Positions 1 through 10,197 of a DNA stretch of 64,000 nt are shown here, one piece after another. Within the stretch, counting starts at the first letter, position 1. Every line of letters begins with the position of its first letter. Both the position numbers and the translations under genes were made by a program. The stretch covers positions 1 to 64,000 of the forward strand of contig NZ_JAQQTG010000047.1 in NCBI RefSeq assembly GCF_028561335.1, in the 5' to 3' direction. Source of the DNA: Aequorivita todarodis. GTDB taxonomy: Bacteria; Bacteroidota; Bacteroidia; Flavobacteriales; Flavobacteriaceae. The notes beneath the pieces were generated by a model, which saw nothing but the letters and a program-made list of their open reading frames with translations, was not told the origin of the DNA and did no database searches.

Positions 1-85
1 ACATACATAGTATTGTTGTTGTCTAGGTTTAAATGGCAACCTTAACCTGATCTTATTCCTTTAATTTAAAAGCCTAAAATAATCG

Positions 86-93
86 TATTTTTG
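86..93 (+). promoter_or_regulatory. -7 promoter box ahead of guaA
   Basis: TATTTTTG matches the Bacteroidota primary-sigma -7 consensus TAnnTTTG. It lies about 160 bp before the guaA ATG, so the leader would be long. No clear -33 TTG was found at the usual 17-23 bp spacing. Downstream, 128-147 holds a short A/T-rich inverted repeat around CTTTGG with no T-tract. The rest of 1-247 shows no gene. Confidence 0.5.
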
Positions 94-253
94 GACAAAT
101 CATTTAATGACCAAACATAAGAGGTTTCAAAAACCTTTGGGGTTTTGTCAGCAATCTGCATTAAAAATATTCGTGAATTCTAAGGTTAAAAACCCATTTC
201 CAAAATTTTGAAGTTTGAATTTCTAAATCATAATTAAAAAAGTATTTTTGCCT

Positions 254-1783
254 ATGCAAAACAACGTCCTCATTTTAGATTTTGGTTCGCAGTACACCCA
301 ACTTATCGCCAGACGCGTGCGGGAACTGAACATTTACTGCGAAATTCACCCTTACCATCACATTCCGGAAAGCCTTGACCCGTTTAAGGCCGTAATCCTT
401 TCGGGCAGTCCGTTTTCCGTTCGCGCGGAAGATGCGCCCCACCCAGACCTTTCAAAGATTCGCGGTCACAAACCCCTTTTGGCGGTCTGTTATGGCGCAC
501 AGTATTTGGCACATTTCAACGGCGGAAGCGTGGAACCTTCAAACATACGCGAGTACGGAAGGGCAAAACTATCCATGATAAAATCAGGCGAGGAATTTTT
601 TAAGGATATTCCAGAAAACACCAACGTGTGGATGAGCCATAGCGACACCATTGCGCAACTTCCCGAAAAGGGAGTGCGTTTGGCGAGCACGGTTGATGTT
701 TTGAACGCCGCCTATAGAATTGAAGGCGAGGAAACGTATGCAATCCAATTCCACCCGGAAGTATATCACACCACCCACGGCAAGCAGTTGCTTGAAAATT
801 TTCTTGTAAATATTGCCGAAGTGCCACAAACCTGGACGCCCGCAGCTTTTGTTGAAACTACTGTTGAAACTTTAAAAGAGCAGATTGGCGACGGAAAGGT
901 AGTACTTGGTTTAAGTGGCGGCGTAGATTCTACGGTTGCAGCAATTCTTTTGAACAAAGCCATCGGCAAAAACCTATTCTGTATTTTCGTAAACAACGGT
1001 TTGCTCCGTAAAAACGAATTTGAAAACGTGCTGCACCAATATAAGGATATGGGATTGAACGTAAAAGGCGTGGATGCCTCGGAACGTTTTTTGGAAGCAT
1101 TGAAAAACGAGAGCGACCCAGAGCGAAAACGAAAAGCCATCGGCAACGCCTTCATCGAAGTTTTTGATGACGAGGCACATCAGTTGACTGGTGTGGATTG
1201 GTTGGCGCAGGGAACAATTTATCCCGATGTTATTGAAAGCGTTTCGGTAAATGGCCCCTCGGTTACCATAAAAAGCCATCACAACGTAGGCGGTTTACCT
1301 GATTTTATGAAACTCAAAGTTGTGGAACCACTGCGCATGCTTTTTAAGGATGAAGTGAGACGAGTGGGGAAAGAAATGGGCATAGACCCCGAACTTTTGG
1401 GCAGACACCCTTTCCCCGGACCAGGTTTGGCAATTCGGATTTTGGGCGATATTACGGCCGAAAAAGTTCGTATCTTACAAGAGGTTGATGCAATCTTTAT
1501 CAACGGTTTGAAAAAGTGGGAACTTTACGATAAAGTATGGCAGGCGGGCGCAATTTTACTTCCAGTGAATAGCGTTGGCGTAATGGGCGACGAACGTACT
1601 TACGAAAAAGTAGTTGCGTTACGCGCCGTTGAATCCACAGATGGAATGACGGCAGATTGGGTAAATCTTCCCTATGAATTTTTACAGGAAGTAAGCAACC
1701 ATATAATAAACCGCGTTAAAGGCGTTAATAGAGTAGTCTATGACATCAGCTCAAAACCGCCCGCGACAATCGAGTGGGAATAA
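254..1783 (+). CDS. guaA: GMP synthase (glutamine-hydrolysing)
   Basis: Cytosolic enzyme that aminates XMP to GMP using glutamine and ATP, the last step of guanine nucleotide synthesis. The 509-residue product has the family's normal length. An N-terminal class I glutamine amidotransferase domain carries the nucleophile motif AVCYGAQ (Cys near residue 79) and the FHPEV His/Glu pair near 171. An ATP-pyrophosphatase domain follows with the P-loop GLSGGVDST, then the dimerisation domain ending [13 protein letters not shown] lies two codons upstream at 248, but the ATG at 254 gives the standard N-terminus [13 protein letters not shown]. The downstream lipoprotein gene is on the same strand 80 bp away. 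Confidence 0.97.
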   Translation: MQNNVLILDFGSQYTQLIARRVRELNIYCEIHPYHHIPESLDPFKAVILSGSPFSVRAEDAPHPDLSKIRGHKPLLAVCYGAQYLAHFNGGSVEPSNIREYGRAKLSMIKSGEEFFKDIPENTNVWMSHSDTIAQLPEKGVRLASTVDVLNAAYRIEGEETYAIQFHPEVYHTTHGKQLLENFLVNIAEVPQTWTPAAFVETTVETLKEQIGDGKVVLGLSGGVDSTVAAILLNKAIGKNLFCIFVNNGLLRKNEFENVLHQYKDMGLNVKGVDASERFLEALKNESDPERKRKAIGNAFIEVFDDEAHQLTGVDWLAQGTIYPDVIESVSVNGPSVTIKSHHNVGGLPDFMKLKVVEPLRMLFKDEVRRVGKEMGIDPELLGRHPFPGPGLAIRILGDITAEKVRILQEVDAIFINGLKKWELYDKVWQAGAILLPVNSVGVMGDERTYEKVVALRAVESTDGMTADWVNLPYEFLQEVSNHIINRVKGVNRVVYDISSKPPATIEWE

Positions 1784-1808
1784 AGCCCCCTAACCCCCAA
1801 AGGGGGAA
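1784..1808. repeat. C5/G5 inverted repeat after guaA
   Basis: A short palindrome starts right after the guaA stop codon: CCCCC at 1794-1798, loop AAA, GGGGG at 1802-1806, preceded by another C-run at 1786-1790. There is no T-tract, so it is not a standard intrinsic terminator. It looks like a small dispersed intergenic palindrome. Confidence 0.5.
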
Positions 1809-1862
1809 CCTGTACGTAAATAACTTGCGGGAATTATAGAGATGAAATTTTAGAACGAAACA

Positions 1863-3791
1863 ATGTTTTACAAACTTAAAAACCAGATTATTTCTATGTT
1901 GAAATGTTTAATATACGTTTCGGTGACCTTCCTATTTATGGTTAGCTGTGGCTCGGCTGCGCAACAACAGTACAAAAGCCACTCGGTACAAAAAGGCGAA
2001 ACCGTTTACAGCATTGCAAAAAAGTATAATATTTCAGAAGAAACCATTTACAATCTTAACCCAGACTCCAGAAATGAGTTGAAGGTAAATAGCGTATTGA
2101 TTATTCCCTCCAATGAGGCAATCAGCTCTGGAACCGATAAAAACAACTACCGCGACCACAGGGTTAAAAAGAAGGAAACCCTCTTCGGAATTGCGCAGCT
2201 TTACAACGTAAGCGTTGACGATATCAAAAAGCTAAATAAGGAATTGTATTCCCGCGGTCTGCGAAAAGGCGAGCGATTGTTGATTCCTGCCGCTTCAAAA
2301 AAAGATGAAAATACAACTGTTGGAAATGCCCTGCCCGGCACCCAGAAATATACCGTAAAAGCAAAGGAAACAAAGTTTGGGATTGCCCGAAAATTCGGCA
2401 TTTCAATTGCTGAACTGGAAGATTTGAACCCCGATTTGGGCGAAGGCCTTAAAGTGGGCACAACCTTGATAGTTCCAGACAAAACTGTAATAGAAAATGC
2501 TGAAATAGACGAAGAAAATTTTCAGTATTACGAAGTGAAACCCAAGGAAGGTTTTTACAGGTTAAAAGCAAAATTCGGTCTTTCGGAAGAAGAAATCATT
2601 GCGCTAAATCCGTATGCAAAAGATGGGCTGAAAGAAGGAATGATCCTAAAATTGCCGAAGGATGAAGGCGGCATTTCAAAAGAGGATATCTCGGTAATCG
2701 ATCTGGAAAAAAGAATTGACAACAAAAAAATGAAAACGGTAGCATTGATGCTCCCTTTTCGATTAATGCGAAGCGCCAGCGACACCACTGGCAACGACCA
2801 AGACTTACTGAAACGCGACCCTACCCTTCGCGTAGCTTTGGACTTTTACAGCGGCGCTTTGATGGCTGCGGAATTCGCAAAGAACCACGGCATTTCCGTG
2901 ACCCTGAATGTGTATGACACCGAAAAGAGCGATAGCAAGGTGGCCTCCATCGTTTCAAGAAACGAGTTCAAAAACGTGGACGCCGTGATTGGGCCGTTGC
3001 TTCAAAAAAATGTGGAGAAAGCTTCTGACATGCTGAAAGGTGATAAAATCCCGGTCTTTTCACCCTTGAGCAACAGGGAAATGGCTATGAACGACAACCT
3101 TTTCCAAACCCTTCCCACCGATGCCGTGCTACAGAAAACGATGATCCGTTACATAAAAGAGCATAGTGCCGGAAAGAACGTCATCATTATTTCGGACTCC
3201 AAAAGAGCCGCTCAAAGGGAGATGATTCAAACCGCAATTCCATCAGCCAAAACCGTATCGCCCCGTGGCGGTGGATATATACAGGCTAGTGATGTAACTT
3301 CAGTAGCTTCGGAAGGAATGGAAAACTGGGTAATCCTTGAATCCCAAAATCCGGTGTTGGTAAGCAGTGCCGTAAACGTACTTTCCACAATGCCGCACAA
3401 TTACAAAATGCGTTTATTTACCTTGAATAGAAACGAAGCCTATGAGTGGCACGAGGTTTCCAGCACCCGCTTGGCAAAACTGAACTTCACTTTCCCTTCG
3501 GTGAACAAAAACATTGATGAAGAAGACCGCAATCCGTTCTTGATTAGTTACAAAAACAAGTACGGTGTCCTTCCGAACCGCTACGCAATCCGGGGCTTCG
3601 ACGTAACTTATGATGTCTTGCTGCGATTGGCTGCCGAAAAGGATATTTACGACGCCATTATGCCCGAAAGCGAAACGGTATATATTGAGAACAAATTTCG
3701 ATATGAGAAATCGAAAAATGAAGGCTACTGCAACGAAGCAGCCTATATTTTAAAATATAACGACGACCTTAAATTTGAAGTAGTAGAATGA
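1863..3791 (+). CDS. LysM-repeat lipoprotein with periplasmic-binding-protein-like domain
   Basis: The 642-residue product has a lipoprotein signal with lipobox FMVSC (Cys29) and four LysM peptidoglycan-binding repeats at about 40-84, 97-140, 162-205 and 222-266. A C-terminal half (about 288-640) resembles the type 1 periplasmic binding fold of branched-chain amino acid receptors. The inferred role is a cell-wall-anchored envelope protein; its ligand is unknown. An in-frame ATG at 1896 (residue 12) gives a tighter signal peptide and could be the true start. The osmC-like gene begins inside its stop codon (ATGA, 3788-3791), so the two are probably co-transcribed. Confidence 0.85.
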   Translation: MFYKLKNQIISMLKCLIYVSVTFLFMVSCGSAAQQQYKSHSVQKGETVYSIAKKYNISEETIYNLNPDSRNELKVNSVLIIPSNEAISSGTDKNNYRDHRVKKKETLFGIAQLYNVSVDDIKKLNKELYSRGLRKGERLLIPAASKKDENTTVGNALPGTQKYTVKAKETKFGIARKFGISIAELEDLNPDLGEGLKVGTTLIVPDKTVIENAEIDEENFQYYEVKPKEGFYRLKAKFGLSEEEIIALNPYAKDGLKEGMILKLPKDEGGISKEDISVIDLEKRIDNKKMKTVALMLPFRLMRSASDTTGNDQDLLKRDPTLRVALDFYSGALMAAEFAKNHGISVTLNVYDTEKSDSKVASIVSRNEFKNVDAVIGPLLQKNVEKASDMLKGDKIPVFSPLSNREMAMNDNLFQTLPTDAVLQKTMIRYIKEHSAGKNVIIISDSKRAAQREMIQTAIPSAKTVSPRGGGYIQASDVTSVASEGMENWVILESQNPVLVSSAVNVLSTMPHNYKMRLFTLNRNEAYEWHEVSSTRLAKLNFTFPSVNKNIDEEDRNPFLISYKNKYGVLPNRYAIRGFDVTYDVLLRLAAEKDIYDAIMPESETVYIENKFRYEKSKNEGYCNEAAYILKYNDDLKFEVVE

Positions 3792-4189
3792 ACACCGCCA
3801 AAGTAACCTATCTCGGAAACCTCCGTACCGAAAATGAACATTTAAAATCGGGCAGTACATTTATTACCGATGCTCCCACGGACAACAACGGAAAGGGCGA
3901 AGCATTTTCTCCCACCGATACTGTGGCCACGGGACTTGCCAACTGCATGATTACGGTTATGGGCATAAAGGCCCGCGATATGCAGGTAAATATGGACGGC
4001 ACTACGGCGATGGTAACCAAAACGATGGCTGCGGATCCACGCCGTATTTCAAAAATTGAAGTGGTCCTCAATTTTCCATCGGGCATAGATGAAAAAGCGC
4101 GAAAAATATTGGAAAATACCGGCAGGACCTGTCCCGTGCTCTATAGCCTGCATCCCGATATTGAGAAGGTGATTACCTTTAATTGGTAG
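3788..4189 (+). CDS. OsmC family peroxiredoxin-like protein
   Basis: A 133-residue small alpha/beta protein of the OsmC/Ohr family, typically thiol-dependent peroxidases that reduce organic hydroperoxides in the cytosol. The two family cysteines are visible in LANCMITVMG (middle) and GRTCPVLYSL (C-terminal). It overlaps the preceding lipoprotein gene by 4 bp, indicating translational coupling. Whether it is an OsmC, Ohr or YhfA-type member cannot be decided from the motifs alone. Confidence 0.9.
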   Translation: MNTAKVTYLGNLRTENEHLKSGSTFITDAPTDNNGKGEAFSPTDTVATGLANCMITVMGIKARDMQVNMDGTTAMVTKTMAADPRRISKIEVVLNFPSGIDEKARKILENTGRTCPVLYSLHPDIEKVITFNW

Positions 4190-4251
4190 GCTACTCCAAA
4201 CCCCTTTCAAAGAAAACTTTAAACAGGTATTGTTTTTGATGTTCTTTAAAT

Positions 4252-4782
4252 ATGAAACTACTTTTCATTTTTATATTTTCCATGGTTCTTTTCCCGCAAA
4301 ATAATCCGGAAAAGATGCTGTGGAATGAAAACCAGAAACTCACCTGGAAAGATTTCCGCGGAAAACCTGTGCCGAGCGCCAGTTTTGTGGCAAGCACCAA
4401 TACAGGTATCAGTTTCCAATATTCCTATTCCATCAAAAACGGAGCAGTAAACGTGGAATATTCCGTTGAAAGTTTTTTCAATCCAGAGGGTTCGTGGTAC
4501 ATTCCAGAAAGGGTGAACGCCCATATTTTAAGGCACGAACAGGCCCATTTTGATATATCGGAACTGCACGCCCGCATGCTTCGGAAAAATCTTCACGGAA
4601 AAAAGTTCACTAAAAGAATAAAATCTGAAATAGAGGGTATCTACAAACAGGTAGAACAGAAAAGACGGGCCATGCAAACCAGATTTGACGCCGAAACCGA
4701 CCATTCCCGGAACGAGGAAAAAGAAGCTTTCTGGCAGCAATACATCGCCAAACAACTCGCCGATTATGAATCTTGGAAATAA
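4252..4782 (+). CDS. DUF922 secreted zinc-protease-like protein
   Basis: A 176-residue protein with a short signal peptide (KLLFIFIFSMVLFPQ). The motif RHEQAHFDI contains HExxH, the zinc-binding signature of the DUF922 putative metalloprotease family, and the early WKDFRGKP segment is also typical. The C-terminal third is charged and probably helical. It is likely exported to the periplasm; its substrate is unknown. The next gene starts 17 bp before its stop in a different frame, so the pair is probably translationally coupled. Confidence 0.85.
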   Translation: MKLLFIFIFSMVLFPQNNPEKMLWNENQKLTWKDFRGKPVPSASFVASTNTGISFQYSYSIKNGAVNVEYSVESFFNPEGSWYIPERVNAHILRHEQAHFDISELHARMLRKNLHGKKFTKRIKSEIEGIYKQVEQKRRAMQTRFDAETDHSRNEEKEAFWQQYIAKQLADYESWK

Positions 4783-4996
4783 CCCAGACCCAAACCATTT
4801 GGTGGAATTGGCAAATTATAAAATGCCTTTCGGAAAATACGAAGGCTATTATTTGGCAAACATTCCTGAATATTACTTTGTGTGGTTTAAACAAAAAGGC
4901 TTTCCCGAAGGAAAACTGGGCCGGATGATGGCCGAAATGTACGAGCTTAAATTGAACGGGCTGGAAGGATTGGTGCAGAAGCTTATTAAAAAATAA
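4766..4996 (+). CDS. DUF3820 family small protein
   Basis: A 76-residue cytosolic protein. The core from YKMPFGKYEGYYLANIPEYY to WFKQKGFP is characteristic of DUF3820, a small family often found near nucleases or exonuclease-like domains and of unknown function. The ATG at 4766 overlaps the DUF922 gene; the same frame is open further upstream to 4685, but that part has no family-like sequence. A short heptamer-periodic stretch starts at its stop codon. Confidence 0.8.
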   Translation: MNLGNNPDPNHLVELANYKMPFGKYEGYYLANIPEYYFVWFKQKGFPEGKLGRMMAEMYELKLNGLEGLVQKLIKK

Positions 4997-5029
4997 CTGT
5001 AAGTAGTTGCAGTTGGCTGTTAACTTTGA
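4995..5029. repeat. Weak heptamer-periodic intergenic array
   Basis: Five successive 7-bp units (AACTGTA, AGTAGTT, GCAGTTG, GCTGTTA, ACTTTGA) start at the stop codon of the DUF3820 gene. The units resemble the CAGTTGT/CTGTTAA units at 49069. Periodicity is imperfect, so this locus alone would not be convincing. Confidence 0.35.
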
Positions 5030-5033
5030 TAAT

Positions 5034-6410
5034 TTAAACTTGCAGTTCTCTTATTTCAAATAAATGAGATGCTATTTTCACCTCCTTCAACCTTTTATCT
5101 TCGGGGTTTTTACGCTCCAGTAAAATTTTATCTTTCGGTATATTCAGTAAGGTACTCAGCTTAAAAAGAAGTTCCGTTTGGGTTATTTCCCTGCGTTTGC
5201 TTATAACATTAAAGTTATCTTCAGTACCATTGCCAAACAAATCATTCAGTTTGTTCAAAGGAAGGTAATTGTCCCTATTTTGAACAAGAAACTTCAATAA
5301 ATCGTGCTGTTGTTTGTTCAATCTAATTTCCTGTTTATTGTGATAAAAAACGTTTTCCTTCTCATTAAAAATAATTAAGTTTTTCTTTTGAGTTTGTTTC
5401 TTCAATCGCGTAAATACAAACCAAAAAATCACAATAAAAAATAACCCTGCTAAAACATAAGCATATAAATAATTTTCTTTTTGAACAAATTCCTTTTCAG
5501 ATTCCAGTTTTCCTAAAAAAGAAGTTAATGGTTCGCTCAAAATTTTATATTTACCACTGTTGGTAAGTTTATATGTATAAGTTACCTTTTTGGTTATAGA
5601 GTCATAAACAATGTTCTTAATGCCCTTCCACTCACGGAATGCATATCTTTTAAGAGCATTATTTTTTAAGTCAATCTCATAGATTTTCTCATAAAGCAAA
5701 TACAGTTTGTTTTCCGCATGAAACGAAACATAAGGTTCATTACCTAAGAAAGAAGGATCGTATTTCCCGTAACGGCTCCAACGCATTTTGGGCAAATGTA
5801 GCCGCCATACCGTTTGGTCCTGAACCTTAATGTGTTCTTGCACTTTAAATGGGTTTTTCATCAACCCGTCAAAAACATAGAAATTATCGTCTATAGCTAT
5901 TGAAAAACTTTTAAATCGCGCAGTTGGTTTTGGTTCTATGAAAACTTGTTCCTCAGTCCATTCCCCAATTTTAAAATTGTATTTGGTAATAATATTTTTG
6001 TGGGTAAACAATCCGTAACCTCCAAACAGATAAAAATTCTTGTCAAAAACAAAAGGAGCTGCAAAATACTGGTTCCGCTGTGGGAATGAATTATCTAATC
6101 TGTAAAAGTTATTATCTCTAAATTCCAGTACAGGACCACCGCCATCTGATACTAAATAAGTTTCATTATCTATTTGAAAACTATATGGGTTATCAATATC
6201 TAAACCTTTGAAATCCTTTGATGGTTTTATGGGCAGTTTCTCAAACCCATATCCCTTATAAAGAACCGAATCATTGATTACCAATACGGGTTCATTTGTT
6301 TTGGCATCAAAAAAAAGGAAATGATTCTCGTTAAAAACAGGACTCTCCTGTGCCGACACCGAAGTACTTATGATCGTAAAAAGAAAAATATAGTATAAAA
6401 ACTTGAGCAC
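5034..6410 (-). CDS. Membrane-tethered beta-propeller protein with C-terminal winged-helix-like domain
   Basis: A 458-residue protein with a signal peptide (ends SVSAQE), then about 290 residues rich in aromatic beta-strand repeats resembling a kelch/propeller fold (for example FYLFGGYGLFTHK). One transmembrane helix follows at about 313-333 (LAGLFFIVIFWFVF), then a basic stretch and a cytoplasmic region of about 120 residues. That tail contains LNKQQHDLLKFLVQNRD and NVISKRREITQTELL, which look like a PhoB/ToxR-type winged helix. The inferred role is a one-component sensor reading the periplasm and acting on DNA from the membrane. It faces away from the 6602-8335 genes and is AT-rich relative to guaA and pyrG. 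Confidence 0.7.
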   Translation of the reverse strand: MLKFLYYIFLFTIISTSVSAQESPVFNENHFLFFDAKTNEPVLVINDSVLYKGYGFEKLPIKPSKDFKGLDIDNPYSFQIDNETYLVSDGGGPVLEFRDNNFYRLDNSFPQRNQYFAAPFVFDKNFYLFGGYGLFTHKNIITKYNFKIGEWTEEQVFIEPKPTARFKSFSIAIDDNFYVFDGLMKNPFKVQEHIKVQDQTVWRLHLPKMRWSRYGKYDPSFLGNEPYVSFHAENKLYLLYEKIYEIDLKNNALKRYAFREWKGIKNIVYDSITKKVTYTYKLTNSGKYKILSEPLTSFLGKLESEKEFVQKENYLYAYVLAGLFFIVIFWFVFTRLKKQTQKKNLIIFNEKENVFYHNKQEIRLNKQQHDLLKFLVQNRDNYLPLNKLNDLFGNGTEDNFNVISKRREITQTELLFKLSTLLNIPKDKILLERKNPEDKRLKEVKIASHLFEIRELQV

Positions 6411-6601
6411 GGAATGTTTGGTTAGCTGTAAAGGGCAACTAAATTACTAAAAAATATTAATGCTCCGTTTTATATAAACACATAGTTTTGAGATACTTGC
6501 AAATTTATAGAATATCCGAAAGTATGGTTTCGGATGTTTTTTTGTGAAAGAGGGGATTGAATTTCTAATTTTCGGAGACAAAACATAAATTTTGAAAAAT
6601 T

Positions 6602-6802
6602 ATGAAAAACATAAAATTAATTTGTTGGATTTTGGCCGTAATTGGACCTTTTGTTGGCGGAAGCATGTTTTTGACCGAATCATTTGGAGCTACAACATCT
6701 ATGGAAATTGCCCCAATAGCCGCAGTTTCAATTTTGTTTGCAGTACTTCCTTATTGCTTGGCAAGAGCTATTTCTGAAATTGATAAAATCTCGAACGGAT
6801 GA
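6602..6802 (+). CDS. Small two-helix membrane protein, unknown function
   Basis: A 66-residue hydrophobic protein with two predicted membrane segments (about 5-22 and 35-55) and a short charged tail (SEIDKISNG). It is not recognised as a named family. Its TGA overlaps the ATG of the next gene (ATGA, 6799-6802), which supports that it is translated. It opens a three-gene AT-rich cluster whose members are all unknown. A longer-looking frame starting at 6592 is an out-of-frame shadow. Confidence 0.6.
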   Translation: MKNIKLICWILAVIGPFVGGSMFLTESFGATTSMEIAPIAAVSILFAVLPYCLARAISEIDKISNG

Positions 6803-8127
6803 AAAAAATTTTATACTTAGTGATAGTAGTTGCCTTACTTTTAAAATGCAAAGATTCGGAAGAGAAAAACTTGGATCTTACATTTGAAGAATCTATCCAA
6901 AATATTCTGACAAACTCAACTTGGAATTATATGAATATTGATACTAAAATTATAATTAATGTTGAGTTAAAAGCCAATAAAAATATAACCTTAACGACTT
7001 ATAATATTGTCAATACAACTGAACTTGGCAAAGAAATATTTCAATCAATTGGAACATGGAAGATTGAACGAGACAAAATCCTCGTGAATTTTAATGGTTC
7101 CAAAGAAACTCAAAGATGGGCTATTGAAAATGATTTTTCAAAGATATATCAAGATGAAAAATATATCTTCAACAGATATAAACCTGAAATTATAAAAAAT
7201 ACAATTGATGAATTAAAAACCAAATACAACCTTTCCGAAAAAGATAATTTTCCTTTAGGAAATGGCTCAAAAAATCTTCCCAATAGTTTACTTGGTAAAT
7301 ATGAAGGGATTCAAGAATCCTATTACATGAAAAATGAAGAAGGAAGGCCAGTGATTATTAAAGGACAAAAAATCGCAGTGCCATCTTCACAATTTTCCTT
7401 TGTTTTAAAAGCAAAAAATTTGGTTGATTTAAAACAAAAGAATCTTCAAGATAATTCAGTCTATAATTATCAAACGGGAAAATATAAAATAATCGAAGAA
7501 AAAGACAACCTTTTTATTCTTGAATGTTCTTCATTTGGTCAAGATTATGCATCTCTTACTTATATTTTAAAATTTAACAACTTGAATAAAACAGCTATTG
7601 TCAATAGTGAGAATAATTCAGAGCCCAGTTTTACAATTTCAAAAATTAATGAGACCGGAAATAAACATGTCTCATTTGATAATGATTATGTTGAGCTTGC
7701 TTCGGATGAGGATATTGACATAATTGAGCCTGAAAATACAAATGACGACATATTATTAATCCCCCAAGAAATTGAATATAACGGCAAACCAGATTTGGAA
7801 TATTCTATGGATGGAAAAAGAACAGTTTTAGATGATTATTCAGAAAATAATCCTAATGAAAAATATATCCGAATGAAGTTTAATGATAAGGAGATACTTT
7901 TCAAAAATATAAAAAACGAGACAACAAAATATAAAAGAGTATATGCAGGTAATAGTTACAAGGTTGTTTTTAAAATAAAAAAATACGGTGATTGCGCTGG
8001 AGAAGGAGCGCAATGGGTTTATGGCGATGTTTTAATTAAACTGGGCAAAAAACAATATTCCACATCTTTTGAAGGAAGTGATACACTCTTTTCAAGTCAA
8101 AAATGTAAAGAGATAGGAAATGGATAA
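6799..8127 (+). CDS. Hypothetical lipoprotein
   Basis: A 442-residue protein with a lipoprotein signal (lipobox LLLKC, Cys16) followed by an acidic linker. The mature part is rich in Lys, Asn, Ile and Glu, with beta-strand-like segments (TWKIERDKILVNF, YIFNRYKPE, YKVVFKIKKYGDC) and a paired-cysteine C-terminus (GDCAGEG, SSQKCKE). No family is recognised. It overlaps both flanking genes (4 bp upstream, 8 bp downstream), so all three are probably one transcript. The A/T-rich codon choice contrasts with pyrG just downstream and suggests an acquired accessory module. Confidence 0.7.
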   Translation: MKKILYLVIVVALLLKCKDSEEKNLDLTFEESIQNILTNSTWNYMNIDTKIIINVELKANKNITLTTYNIVNTTELGKEIFQSIGTWKIERDKILVNFNGSKETQRWAIENDFSKIYQDEKYIFNRYKPEIIKNTIDELKTKYNLSEKDNFPLGNGSKNLPNSLLGKYEGIQESYYMKNEEGRPVIIKGQKIAVPSSQFSFVLKAKNLVDLKQKNLQDNSVYNYQTGKYKIIEEKDNLFILECSSFGQDYASLTYILKFNNLNKTAIVNSENNSEPSFTISKINETGNKHVSFDNDYVELASDEDIDIIEPENTNDDILLIPQEIEYNGKPDLEYSMDGKRTVLDDYSENNPNEKYIRMKFNDKEILFKNIKNETTKYKRVYAGNSYKVVFKIKKYGDCAGEGAQWVYGDVLIKLGKKQYSTSFEGSDTLFSSQKCKEIGNG

Positions 8128-8335
8128 AAGAAAAATGTCAACATATAAAGAATTACAGCTAATGCATAAAAAAAAGTTTGGCAAGACCATTAAATCTTGC
8201 TGGATTGCTGATGTAAAGAGAGAACTAGGATTGATAAAAAGGATTGCCCATAATAGAATAGATTCAAAAAAAGTTAAATATCCTTGTCCTGATGGCGCGC
8301 ATAAAACGTGGCTTATAGAAAAGTTAAAAGAATAA
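8120..8335 (+). CDS. Short hypothetical protein with SCWIADVK and PCPDG motifs
   Basis: A 71-residue basic protein. The pattern is YKELQLMHKKKFGKTIKSC, then WIADVKRELGL, then KYPCPDG, and resembles a family of very short Bacteroidota proteins with TCWIA(D/H)VK and PCP motifs; that likeness is recalled, not tested. No enzymatic motif is visible. An inner ATG at 8135 is an alternative start. It overlaps the lipoprotein gene by 8 bp and ends 3 bp before a heptamer repeat. Confidence 0.6.
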   Translation: MDKRKMSTYKELQLMHKKKFGKTIKSCWIADVKRELGLIKRIAHNRIDSKKVKYPCPDGAHKTWLIEKLKE

Positions 8336-8337
8336 GA

Positions 8338-10098
<1,761 letters not shown>

Positions 10099-10197
10099 GA
10101 CAATTTGGCGCAATAAAAGAAAAGGCGGGATTATTGCCCTGCCAGATAAAATTAATGATAATATGCTTTTGATTAATTTCAAAAGAAGAAATAAAAG

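Noticed and set aside
766-1155. 129-codon minus-strand frame within guaA
   Set aside because: It is a codon-bias shadow of a well-supported gene.
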